Shown here: positions 1 through 9,706 of the stretch, piece after piece
Position numbering within the stretch: the first letter of the stretch is position 1
How the letters are laid out: each line of letters starts with the position of its first letter
Source of the DNA: Pelagibacteraceae bacterium AG-426-M19
GTDB lineage: Bacteria > Pseudomonadota > Alphaproteobacteria > Pelagibacterales > Pelagibacteraceae
Assembly (NCBI GenBank): GCA_003210025.1
Contig: QCNW01000008.1
Location: forward strand, 1-64,000
DNA: 64,000 nucleotides
Reading direction: 5' to 3'
Translations under genes and position numbers: made by a program
The notes under the pieces: model-generated
The model's input: the letters and a program-made list of their open reading frames with translations, nothing else
Databases searched by the model: none
What the model was told of the DNA's origin: nothing

Positions 1-2
1 TA

Positions 3-1082
3 AATAAAAACTATGTTTGTTACATAAAAGATAATTTAAAAAATAAGTTGTTTATAGAGAAAAATTTTACATTTATAAAAAATTCTAAAAATAAAAAAAA
101 ACTAAACTATTTAATATCTGATAGTTTGATTTTGGGCCATGGTATTCTTCCTCCCTCAAACATAAATAAAAATAAATTTTTTAATGATAAAAATTATATT
201 CATGATTTTTATGCATCAGGAGGAACCGAATTTTTGATGACTAAATTGAATAAAAAAATTAACTCAAATAAAAAAAAAATTATAATTGTATTTATTGGTA
301 ATAAAGCTGGTTTACTAGAGACTATGCAAGAATTTGAAAATTTAAATCAAGAAGTGCTAAAAAAAATAAATATTATAAGTATATCTTCAAGTTCATTAAC
401 TCTTGAAAAAGCACAATTATCAAACAGATTTAAATCATACAAGTTTGTATTTTTAACTGATAAAAATATAAAAAGAATCACAAAAGCAAAAAAAATACTT
501 ACTTTAATCAAATCAGAGTTTTTAAATGGAAAAAAAAGTGGATTTAATAAATATGATATATGGACTCTAATACTGCAAAAAAAAATTTTAGATGATTGTT
601 ATAGTTCATTAGGTCTAAAAGAAAAAAAAGTTTATAATGATGAGATTTTTAGTCAATTAAGAAATATAACTAGATATACATATCCAGAAACAGTTGATGC
701 TAAAATACGTTTGGAAAGAACCAATGTATTGAATAATATAAAAGATAAAGTGATACAACTTAGAAAAAGTAGTCAAAATAAAATATTAGTAAAAACTCTT
801 AACTCAGGTCAATTATTAGCGGATATAGTTATAAACGTTTCTGGTCCTGTTTCTTTATTTAATGATAAAAATGAAGTTCCTTATTTAAATTCATTAAAAA
901 AAATATGTAAAAATTACAATCAAAGAGGTTTTATCTCTGATCAGTTTAATAAAATTGATGAAGAGTTGTATTTGCCTGGAACATTGTCTAGTAATTTTAA
1001 TCCTGAAAGAAAGACTATTATAAAATCTATAGTAGATAATTGCAAAGTAACAGCTAATAATTTAATTAGAAATTTAATTTAA
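3..1082 (+). CDS. FAD/NAD(P)-binding family protein (partial, 5' end outside window)
   Basis: Frame is open upstream of the ORF-track TTG start (48) to the window edge. Weak similarity to NAD_binding_9-type FAD proteins (VINVSGP...RGFISD...LYLPGTL). Confidence 0.5.
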   Translation, partial: NKNYVCYIKDNLKNKLFIEKNFTFIKNSKNKKKLNYLISDSLILGHGILPPSNINKNKFFNDKNYIHDFYASGGTEFLMTKLNKKINSNKKKIIIVFIGNKAGLLETMQEFENLNQEVLKKINIISISSSSLTLEKAQLSNRFKSYKFVFLTDKNIKRITKAKKILTLIKSEFLNGKKSGFNKYDIWTLILQKKILDDCYSSLGLKEKKVYNDEIFSQLRNITRYTYPETVDAKIRLERTNVLNNIKDKVIQLRKSSQNKILVKTLNSGQLLADIVINVSGPVSLFNDKNEVPYLNSLKKICKNYNQRGFISDQFNKIDEELYLPGTLSSNFNPERKTIIKSIVDNCKVTANNLIRNLI

Positions 1083-1994
1083 ATGAACGAATTAAATGAT
1101 CAGTTATCCTGGAAAAAATTTATAAAAGAAAGTTCAAAAGAAAAAATTATTAAAGAAGTAAAACCATATAATAGGCTGATTGCACATACCAAAAATTTTT
1201 TTGTTATCTCAGGTTATGGATCTTTTACAGAAGGTTATGTTTTAATAATTACAAAAGATTTTATTCCATCATATGGATTAATAAAAAGAGAGATGTTAGT
1301 TGAATTAAATTTTTTAAAAAAAATATTAAAATTAAATTCTAAAAATCAGTATGATAAAGATGTAGTATTTTTTGAACACGGAATGTGTGCATGCGTAGGA
1401 GGTCTCGATCGTGCGCATTTACATGTAATGACTGTTAATAAAAAAACATCTGAAGATAGTTTAAGTCGTGCTATAGAAAAAGTCTTATACAAAAGAAAAG
1501 TTGGAATTAAGTCAATTAAATATAAAAAATACAAATTAGAAAACATACATGATATTAACGAGTTTATGAACGATAGTAGATATACTATGGGAAAAGACTA
1601 TACTATTGAGGGCAAACTTTTGGAATTAAGAGATATAAAAAATCTAGAGGTTGAAAAGTGGCCTTTTGTAACTGAAGATCATATAAAATCAGGTGGTCAT
1701 TATGTTTATTTTAAAAGTAGTTATTTAAATAGCTCTTTTTTGACTAAAAAAAATTTTCAAACTCAATTTGGTAGGCAAGTTATTTATGAGAATGAAATGG
1801 ATTTATCCTTTGAATTTAGAAGTCAAATAAATAAATTAATTGATGAAAATAAATTTTTAGAACCATGGAAATGGCAGAGTTGTATTTTTGAGGAAAATTT
1901 GATTAAAACTGTAAATGACATGAGAAATTCCTTAAAAAATAATAAAAACAGTTTTTTAAATGAAGTGCATACTTTTGAATTTAAAGTTCTTTAA
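1083..1994 (+). CDS. HIT-like family protein with C-terminal extension
   Basis: FFEHGMCACVGGLDRAHLHVMTV contains an HxHxH-like HIT signature (AHLHV). ATG directly follows the preceding stop. Confidence 0.55.
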   Translation: MNELNDQLSWKKFIKESSKEKIIKEVKPYNRLIAHTKNFFVISGYGSFTEGYVLIITKDFIPSYGLIKREMLVELNFLKKILKLNSKNQYDKDVVFFEHGMCACVGGLDRAHLHVMTVNKKTSEDSLSRAIEKVLYKRKVGIKSIKYKKYKLENIHDINEFMNDSRYTMGKDYTIEGKLLELRDIKNLEVEKWPFVTEDHIKSGGHYVYFKSSYLNSSFLTKKNFQTQFGRQVIYENEMDLSFEFRSQINKLIDENKFLEPWKWQSCIFEENLIKTVNDMRNSLKNNKNSFLNEVHTFEFKVL

Positions 1995-2012
1995 AAAATT
2001 TATTATTAAAAT

Positions 2013-2525
2013 TTAATTTAAGTGATTAATTATTTTTACCATTAGTTCTTTTGCATACTCATCAATATTCTTTTTAAAATTATTATTCAAAATAATATGA
2101 GGTTTTTTTGGAAATTCAGGCTTTATGTCTATTCCAACTATATTTTTTTTATTTTGGTGATAAATTTTTTTTTTTCGATTTTTAATAATTTTTTTAATGT
2201 CTGATTTTATATAAATTTCAACATAGTTTTTAATATTTTTACGATTCCATTTTCTTATATCCTCCATCATACCTATAACAGCAAAGATTACATTTACATT
2301 TTGTGAAGTTATAAATTTTGCAAGTTTGCAGTATTTCATAACAGTTTGAAATCTGTCATTATATGTGTAACTTTTTAAATTAAAAATTCGCCTTATATCA
2401 TCTCCACCAAACAATACAGTTGGCCCATAATTTTTAACAATTTGATTATAAATTTTTTTTGATATCCTAGTTTTACCAGAACCTGATAAACCAGTAATCC
2501 AAAATAGATATTTTTTACTCATCAA
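2013..2525 (-). CDS. Adenylylsulfate kinase-like P-loop kinase
   Basis: WITGLSGSGKTRISKKI P-loop, GGDDIRRIFN (CysC-like DGDxxR region). Confidence 0.7.
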   Translation of the reverse strand: MMSKKYLFWITGLSGSGKTRISKKIYNQIVKNYGPTVLFGGDDIRRIFNLKSYTYNDRFQTVMKYCKLAKFITSQNVNVIFAVIGMMEDIRKWNRKNIKNYVEIYIKSDIKKIIKNRKKKIYHQNKKNIVGIDIKPEFPKKPHIILNNNFKKNIDEYAKELMVKIINHLN

Positions 2526-2663
2526 TTATCTTTTAAATTTTTCATATAACTATACAAAATAATCATAGTCGTCAGTATAATTTTCAAATTAATATGTTTT
2601 TTAGCAAAAATTTAAATATTATGATTAGGTTATTTTGATAAATAAATAAATATTTTAAATTTT

Positions 2664-4406
2664 ATGAATTTTAAAAAAATATTAAAAGATTTAGCACCTC
2701 CAATATTAACTAAATTTTTAAAACAAAAAAAGAAAATTAGTAACCAAAAAAAAACACAGTATGACAAGAGAAGATGGTGGGAAGGTAATGACCTTGCTGG
2801 AGATAATTTACGATTTAAGGAAATATTCAAATTTAACAGTAATCAATCAACGATTTCTACATTAAACAATGAAACAAGAGATTGTATTAAAGTTATTCCT
2901 AAACAAAAATTAAAAATCAGCTTTCTAGGGCATGTGAATAATAAAGAAGTTTTGTTTAGTTTTGGAAATAAATTTTCTGAACGATCTATTGAAGGAAATT
3001 ATCAGGTTTATATTGATGGTAAAAAAAAAATAGAAATTAAAAATCCTTTGTCAAAAACTTGGAATAATTCTTATGTAAAATCAGATATTAAATATAAAGA
3101 TTTAGAAATTATAAATAATACAAATTACGTAATGTATTTTGCTTGTCCGATAATATTTAATCAATTTAATAAAGCGAAAGATAATTATAAAAATATTATT
3201 TATATTATACTCGATCAATTAGATGCCAAGTCACTAAAAGAATTCGAAAAAGATCCTGAAGATTTGAAATTTATAAATACTTTTTTTGATAATAGTATTG
3301 ATTATCAAAATTTTTTTGCTTCAGCTGAATGGACTTTACCGTGTTTTAGCTCAATTTTTTCAGGCAAAACTCCATCATCACACGGATACTTTGATTTAAA
3401 AACTTCAGAAAACATAAATGATGTAGTACCACAAAATAACTTATTAGAATATTTAAGAAAAAAAGGTTTTTCAAATTTTGGAATTAGCAAATCCAAAGGT
3501 CATCATGCTGGTTTTAATTTTCAAAAATATTTTGATAGACTTTTATATTATCATGATCAGGCTGATGGAACCCACAAAACAGATTTGGATTATTCAAAAA
3601 AAGCAATAGACCATTTGGAATTAAATAAAAATGGTAAAAATTTTATATTTCTACATTTCATGAGCTCTCATACACCTTTTTACGAACCTTCTATAAATGA
3701 AGAGTCTAATTTAGATTTGGAAAGATATGGAGATCCGTCTAAAGAATTTTATGACGCTATATTAGAGAATGGTGATACAAAATTAGATACTATTATGGAT
3801 TCAAATAAGTTAAAAAAAATTACTCAAAGACAAAAAGAAAGAATGAAAAGTTTGGATATAGCTTTAGGTCAGTTATTATCTTACATGGAGAAAAAAGATA
3901 TGAAAAAAAATTCTCTTGTTATACTTTCATCAGATCATGGTCCTCATTATCTAAGAAAACCTAATGAGCCACTTTTAAATAGGTCTATTTTAAATATACC
4001 ACTAAAAATATTTGACTATAAAAATAAAGAAAAAAAAATTATTGAGGACTACAGCTGTCAAACAGATATATTCCCTTTAATTAAAGGTCTCTTTGAAGAT
4101 GAAAATAAAGAAAATTTAATTCCTCCTTATGGAAATAAAAACTCTCCTATTTTGAGTGAATCAATTTTTAACAATAAATATAAAATTTCTATAAGATCAG
4201 AAAAACACACTTTCCATTTTTCTTGTAGATTTGACCCTGAAAACTTCTCTATTTTAATGAATAAAGACACCAAAATTTATATAGATTACAATATAAAAAA
4301 CAATTCTACTGATAATAAAGAAAATTTAAAATCATCTTACCTTAATTTTATTTATGATCATTTAGATAAAAGTAAAGTTGTTAATGTAAAAAGAGACATA
4401 AATTAA
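2664..4406 (+). CDS. Sulfatase / alkaline-phosphatase superfamily protein
   Basis: YIILDQLDAKSL, FFASAEWTLPCFSSIFSGKTPSSHGYFD, FLHFMSSHTPFYEP, LVILSSDHGPH: sulfatase fold metal-binding motifs. Confidence 0.8.
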   Translation: MNFKKILKDLAPPILTKFLKQKKKISNQKKTQYDKRRWWEGNDLAGDNLRFKEIFKFNSNQSTISTLNNETRDCIKVIPKQKLKISFLGHVNNKEVLFSFGNKFSERSIEGNYQVYIDGKKKIEIKNPLSKTWNNSYVKSDIKYKDLEIINNTNYVMYFACPIIFNQFNKAKDNYKNIIYIILDQLDAKSLKEFEKDPEDLKFINTFFDNSIDYQNFFASAEWTLPCFSSIFSGKTPSSHGYFDLKTSENINDVVPQNNLLEYLRKKGFSNFGISKSKGHHAGFNFQKYFDRLLYYHDQADGTHKTDLDYSKKAIDHLELNKNGKNFIFLHFMSSHTPFYEPSINEESNLDLERYGDPSKEFYDAILENGDTKLDTIMDSNKLKKITQRQKERMKSLDIALGQLLSYMEKKDMKKNSLVILSSDHGPHYLRKPNEPLLNRSILNIPLKIFDYKNKEKKIIEDYSCQTDIFPLIKGLFEDENKENLIPPYGNKNSPILSESIFNNKYKISIRSEKHTFHFSCRFDPENFSILMNKDTKIYIDYNIKNNSTDNKENLKSSYLNFIYDHLDKSKVVNVKRDIN

Positions 4407-4417
4407 AGATTTATTAA

Positions 4418-5491
4418 ATGTTGTTAAATAAAAGTTTTAAAATTTATTTAAATTACAATTTAAAAAGCATCTACAATAATATTAAATTTAGACTTAGAAA
4501 ATTATATTTCACTTTAATCACCAATCATTATTATAGCTATTTTGATAAAAAATTTGTCAATATTAAAAGTCAGGGAAATATATTAAAAAAATTTAAATAT
4601 GATAAAATTAATATAGACATTTATAAATTAAAAAATATAAAAATTTACTCATTCTTGGGTCTTATTCTTAACGATAAAAATTTGCCTATAAATATTTATG
4701 ACAATAAGATTTTTCAAAAAAAAAAAAGTCTCCGCTTTTTCATGCCTTTAATTTTAAAAAATAATTTAAATCGAATCAAAGGTAATACAATTTTTTTTTG
4801 TAACCCGGGTAGAAATATTTTTAATTATTTTCATTTCATTTTTGATCTAGGAATACAACTATTTGTCCTAAAAAAAAATAAGGTCAAAATAAATAATCTA
4901 ATTCTATTTAGCAAAAAAAATTCTAATAGAGAAATTTTTATAAAATATTTCTACCCTGATATAAAAATTATTTATTATAAAAAGAATGAGATCATAAAAG
5001 TTGATAATTTGATTGTTTTAAAAACTTACTATTTTTCAAAACATTTAGGAAAAAATATGTCTAAATTATTTATAGAATATCAAAGGTTTATTAAAAATAA
5101 AACTAAAAACAAAAAAAATAAAAACTTTAATAAAATTATATTTATTAATAGACATGAGTCTCGAAAATTAAGTAACATAAGTAACTTTAGAAATAATATT
5201 AATTTTGAGGAAATATTTTTTTTACCCCATCAAACTTTAGATTATCAGTCAAGTGTTATAAAAAATTCAAAGAAAGTAATTGGATTACATGGTGCTGGAA
5301 TGGCAAATATTATTTTTGCAAACAAAAATACAAGTATTATTGAGTTAATTCCACTTTATTACCCAAATTCATGCTATGAGGATTTAAGCAAATCATTAGG
5401 TTTAAAATATAAACAATTTGTATTACAACAAAATTTGTTTAAAAAAAATTTTTTATCAAAGATAGATATTAATACGATAAAAAATATTTAA
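4418..5491 (+). CDS. Glycosyltransferase family 61-like (DUF563)
   Basis: C-terminal KKVIGLHGAGMANIIFANKNTSIIELIP typical of GT61. Confidence 0.7.
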   Translation: MLLNKSFKIYLNYNLKSIYNNIKFRLRKLYFTLITNHYYSYFDKKFVNIKSQGNILKKFKYDKINIDIYKLKNIKIYSFLGLILNDKNLPINIYDNKIFQKKKSLRFFMPLILKNNLNRIKGNTIFFCNPGRNIFNYFHFIFDLGIQLFVLKKNKVKINNLILFSKKNSNREIFIKYFYPDIKIIYYKKNEIIKVDNLIVLKTYYFSKHLGKNMSKLFIEYQRFIKNKTKNKKNKNFNKIIFINRHESRKLSNISNFRNNINFEEIFFLPHQTLDYQSSVIKNSKKVIGLHGAGMANIIFANKNTSIIELIPLYYPNSCYEDLSKSLGLKYKQFVLQQNLFKKNFLSKIDINTIKNI

Positions 5492-5503
5492 AATAAATTA
5501 ATA

Positions 5504-7198
5504 GTGATAACACAACTTAAAAATTTTATTAGTATTTTAAATACTCAACAAAAAAAAAAATTCTATCTATATTTTATATCTATTATAATAATAGGTATCA
5601 TCGAGGTTTCTGGTCTCATAACCATTATACCACTTGTCAATGTTTTTTTAGATAAAGAAATCCCTGAATATTTAACTTCGATAAATTTTTTCTTTTTTGA
5701 CATTAATAAAATTTCTGTAGTGAAATTTATAATCTACTATATTTTGATGATTGTTTTTTTTTATTTTTTCAAATTTTTAATAATATCAATAAGTTATTAC
5801 TTCCAAATAAAATTTAGCTTCAATATTCAAAGAGATATATCTGTAAATATTCTAGATGATTTCTTAAATAAAGATTTTTTATATTATTCCAACAAAAATA
5901 CCCCTCAAATAATAAGAGATTCAATTGGTGAAGTGGCAATTTTAAGTGGTGCAATTCAAAGTTACTTGTTGTTATTTTTTGAAATAATTATTTTATTAAT
6001 ATCCTTTTTTATAATATTGTTTTTCTTTGACTTTCGAATTTTATTATTCTCAATAGTAATATTTTTAATATTTTACTCTTTGTTTTTATATATCTCTAAA
6101 TTATTAAAAAAATGGGGTAAGTTAAGACAAGATAGTGAAAAGAAAAGAATACAAATTTTAAAAGATAGCCTTGGCTCTTTAAAGGAAATAAAATTTTTAT
6201 CATTAGAGCATAAATTAAAAGAAAATTTTTCTATGGCGACCTCAATCTCATATGATGCTAATGCAAAAAATATATTTTTAAAGTTTATTCCGAGGTATGC
6301 AGTAGACTTTTTTGCTGTTTTGGTGTTTTTTATAATAACTTTCCTTGTACTTAATGAAAACAATATTGATAGCTTCTCAATATATATAGGAATACTTTTG
6401 GTATTAATGTCAAGAGTAATACCTTCAATAAGTAGAATAGCTTCATATGTTCAAAATATTAAGTTTAATGAGATAGTTTTTGAAACTATTTATGAAAGAT
6501 TTAAAAATTCTAAAAATATCCAACCAATCAAAACTAAACCAGATAAATTTTTATCAATTCAATTTAAAAATATATCTTTTAAATATAAAGACAATTTAAA
6601 AAGTGTCTTTACAGATTTTAATTTTAGCATATCGAGAGGAGAAAAAATATTAATATTAGGTGAGTCGGGATCAGGCAAATCCACATTTGTAGATATCTTG
6701 ATAGGATTACAAAAAATTAACACAGGTAAAATTTTTTTTAATGATAAAGAAATTAAAAATTACCATAATCTGCGTTTAAATGAAATTATTTCGTATTTAC
6801 CTCAAGAATCATATTTGTTTAATTCTACATTATCTTCAAATATAACTTTATCAGACAAGAATGAAATTATTGACGAAGAAAAATTGAATAAGTGCCTAAG
6901 CTTAAGTTGTATAAACAATTTTATTGATAATCTGAGCGATGGCAAGAAAACGCTAATTGGTGAAGATGGATCAAAATTATCTGGCGGTCAGAAAAAGAGA
7001 ATTGGAATTGCTAGAGCTTTATATAATTTAAAGAATATTATTGTATTAGATGAGCCAACAAGTTTCTTAGATGAAAAAACTGAGCTTGAGATAGTAAAAA
7101 ATATAATAAAAAATAAAGATTTAACTGTTGTAATGGTAAGTCATAAAGAAAGGTTTCAAGAATTTTTTGATAAAACAATAAATTTTAATAATAATTAA
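5504..7198 (+). CDS. ABC transporter, fused permease-ATPase (MsbA/PglK-like)
   Basis: N-terminal TM segments; Walker A LGESGSGKST, signature LSGGQKKR, Walker B IIVLDEPTS. GTG start. Confidence 0.9.
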   Translation: MITQLKNFISILNTQQKKKFYLYFISIIIIGIIEVSGLITIIPLVNVFLDKEIPEYLTSINFFFFDINKISVVKFIIYYILMIVFFYFFKFLIISISYYFQIKFSFNIQRDISVNILDDFLNKDFLYYSNKNTPQIIRDSIGEVAILSGAIQSYLLLFFEIIILLISFFIILFFFDFRILLFSIVIFLIFYSLFLYISKLLKKWGKLRQDSEKKRIQILKDSLGSLKEIKFLSLEHKLKENFSMATSISYDANAKNIFLKFIPRYAVDFFAVLVFFIITFLVLNENNIDSFSIYIGILLVLMSRVIPSISRIASYVQNIKFNEIVFETIYERFKNSKNIQPIKTKPDKFLSIQFKNISFKYKDNLKSVFTDFNFSISRGEKILILGESGSGKSTFVDILIGLQKINTGKIFFNDKEIKNYHNLRLNEIISYLPQESYLFNSTLSSNITLSDKNEIIDEEKLNKCLSLSCINNFIDNLSDGKKTLIGEDGSKLSGGQKKRIGIARALYNLKNIIVLDEPTSFLDEKTELEIVKNIIKNKDLTVVMVSHKERFQEFFDKTINFNNN

Positions 7199-8099
7199 AT
7201 TTGCTTAAGTCCACAGGTAATTTCTTTGATAATTCTTTATTTGACTTATAAAAATACTTATTAACTTTTATTTTTATATCTTCCAAATTTTTTAATTCCC
7301 TTTTAAAAAAAAACGATTCTAATTTCGCAATTTTTAAAAAATAATTTCTAGGGTTTTTAAGTCTTTGAAATAGATTGGGTTTTCTAATAATTACATCTTT
7401 GTGATTATTTAATTTACAGTTTTGAAATTTATTTGATATCCTTACGTAGAATTGTTCATTAGTTGAATAACCAGTTCTAATAATTTCATTTTTATAATTT
7501 ATTTTTTTTAATTTTAAATTTAAAAAATTCGAAAAAATTTTATTAAATTCGTTGAAATACTTTTCACTAATCATTTCACATGGCAAAATAATATAATTAT
7601 TTTTATTTATATTTTTTTCTAGTTTCATTAACAAATTATTATAATTTAGACAATCAATGTTAAATTCTCTATTTTTTGATGACATACTATTTTTAAAAAA
7701 AGCACTCAGTTCTTTCTTACCTCCCTCCCATAAATACTGCTTATATAATGAATAAAAAATTTCGCTCTGTCGTCTTATTGTAATAATGAACTTTAAATTT
7801 TTATGTTTCAAAATTTTATTGATAGATTTAAAATTATTAAAATCATCTTTCCATATATTACCAATCAATGATTCTGCAGAAATTAGAGTAGTTTCTTTGG
7901 GTATTTTTAAAGTATGATTTTTATTTCTCTCGTTTAATATTTTAATTAAATGATTATATCTCCTCCTTTCTGATGAATTTATCCAACTTTCTGAGTGAAG
8001 TTTCTTGCCTAGAAAATTTACATTTAACCTGTTAAAATAATAATTTTGCAAATACGTAGTACTTGTTTTTGGATATCCAATGTGTAGAAACAAAGACAT
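7185..8099 (-). CDS. Sulfotransferase-family protein
   Basis: N-terminal FLHIGYPKTSTTYLQNYYF (PAPS 5'-phosphosulfate loop) and FIITIRRQSEIFYSLYKQYL. Confidence 0.75.
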   Translation of the reverse strand: MSLFLHIGYPKTSTTYLQNYYFNRLNVNFLGKKLHSESWINSSERRRYNHLIKILNERNKNHTLKIPKETTLISAESLIGNIWKDDFNNFKSINKILKHKNLKFIITIRRQSEIFYSLYKQYLWEGGKKELSAFFKNSMSSKNREFNIDCLNYNNLLMKLEKNINKNNYIILPCEMISEKYFNEFNKIFSNFLNLKLKKINYKNEIIRTGYSTNEQFYVRISNKFQNCKLNNHKDVIIRKPNLFQRLKNPRNYFLKIAKLESFFFKRELKNLEDIKIKVNKYFYKSNKELSKKLPVDLSKFNYY

Positions 8100-8110
8100 A
8101 AAAAATAAAA

Positions 8111-8881
8111 ATGAGAGAATTTATATCATACATTTCCTATAAATTTAAACTTCTTAGATTTATCTTATCAAGACCAGACAAAAAGAAAGATAATGGAGAT
8201 GTGTCAAATTTACGAAAAAAAGGAATAATAATTATTAGTGAATATCAAAATTATTGTAATGAATTAAATAAAATTCAAAATGTTATATCCAAATTAGAAG
8301 TTAACAAAATTATTGCCAATAAAAATACTCATAGAAAAGAAACTGATGACAATAGAGCCAAACAGAAAAGAGAATTTAAGATTAAGATTACCAATCTATT
8401 TGAAAAAGAGCTGTTACTATCATACTCAAAAAATCAATATATTAATAAATTAGTAACCCAATATTTTGGATTTGAGCCTATAATAAGAAATATATCTGTA
8501 TGGATTGATATACCCAATAATAATACTAAAGATGAAGTGGCAACTCAAATATTTCATCGTGATTTTGATGATGTTAAATTATTAAAAACTTTTTTATATT
8601 TAAATGACGTAAATTCTTTAAATGGACCTTTCGAATATATTCAAACTTCACATCTTGAACCATGGAAAAATAATAAACATAGAGAAAATAAATCAATAGC
8701 GAATATTTTTGGAGGAGAGAATTTAAAATCAGTTACAGGAAAAAAAAATACACTTATAATTGCTGATACTAACGGTTTTCATCACGGAAAAAAATTATCC
8801 GAGGGTCATAGATTGCTTCTTACTGTTTCATATTCATCTAAAAATCCATCGGTAAAAATACCAAATGAAATATTTGACTAA
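8111..8881 (+). CDS. Phytanoyl-CoA dioxygenase-like Fe(II)/2OG oxygenase
   Basis: FHRDFDD (HxD) and distal HHGKKLSEGHRLLLTVSYSS. Confidence 0.6.
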   Translation: MREFISYISYKFKLLRFILSRPDKKKDNGDVSNLRKKGIIIISEYQNYCNELNKIQNVISKLEVNKIIANKNTHRKETDDNRAKQKREFKIKITNLFEKELLLSYSKNQYINKLVTQYFGFEPIIRNISVWIDIPNNNTKDEVATQIFHRDFDDVKLLKTFLYLNDVNSLNGPFEYIQTSHLEPWKNNKHRENKSIANIFGGENLKSVTGKKNTLIIADTNGFHHGKKLSEGHRLLLTVSYSSKNPSVKIPNEIFD

Positions 8882-8889
8882 TATATCCG

Positions 8890-9693
8890 ATGAATAACTA
8901 TAAAAAGAATCTTATTGTATTTAAAAATTATTTACAAAAATTAAACTTTAGAAGCCAAATAAAAAAAATTAGATCAAGTAAAATTATTTGGCACTTTTGT
9001 ACTCCAAAGTGTGCTTCAACATTTTATGCTAAATACATGCAACAAACTTTGAAATATAACAATCTACATACAAAATCTTTTCAAATATCTTCAATGCCAG
9101 AATTTGGTGAAAGATATCAAGTGGTCGACAAGAATCTATTATCTAAATTGTTAGTTAAAGATAAAAATTTTATACATTTAGTGTACAGATCTCACACAAT
9201 AGCTTCAAAAGATTTATTAGATATCATTTCCAATCAAAATCATAATGTTATTATTCAATATAGACCAATTAATGAAACACTAATCTCTTTATGTAATTTT
9301 TTAAACAAATCTCCAGAAACTATTTGGTCCTCAGTTTTGAAAATCAAATGGAAAAGTTTTAATAATGATGAAAAAATTGAAAAATTGATTGATTTTTATT
9401 TACCTTGGCATGTTCAATTTTTACAGAGTTGGATTAATCAAAATAAGTTTAGAAGCACATTTTTAAAAATGGAAGATGTAATAAAAGATCCTTATGAAGC
9501 AATGAGATTGTCGTTTAATAATTACAATATTGAATTCAAAAAAATTGAGACCAATTTTTCAAATGATGAAATAATGTATAATAAGAATCATAATGAAGCA
9601 GAAATAATTTTAAGTGATTATCACAAGCAAAAAATTCGAGATTTTGTAATTAGAAACGATTTTTTAGGACAAAATTTAGTTGAATTTATATAA
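8890..9693 (+). CDS. Sulfotransferase-like protein
   Basis: WHFCTPKCASTFYAKYMQQ PAPS loop-like; VIIQYRPINETLISLCNF. Confidence 0.55.
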   Translation: MNNYKKNLIVFKNYLQKLNFRSQIKKIRSSKIIWHFCTPKCASTFYAKYMQQTLKYNNLHTKSFQISSMPEFGERYQVVDKNLLSKLLVKDKNFIHLVYRSHTIASKDLLDIISNQNHNVIIQYRPINETLISLCNFLNKSPETIWSSVLKIKWKSFNNDEKIEKLIDFYLPWHVQFLQSWINQNKFRSTFLKMEDVIKDPYEAMRLSFNNYNIEFKKIETNFSNDEIMYNKNHNEAEIILSDYHKQKIRDFVIRNDFLGQNLVEFI

Positions 9694-9706
9694 TGTAATT
9701 ATCACT

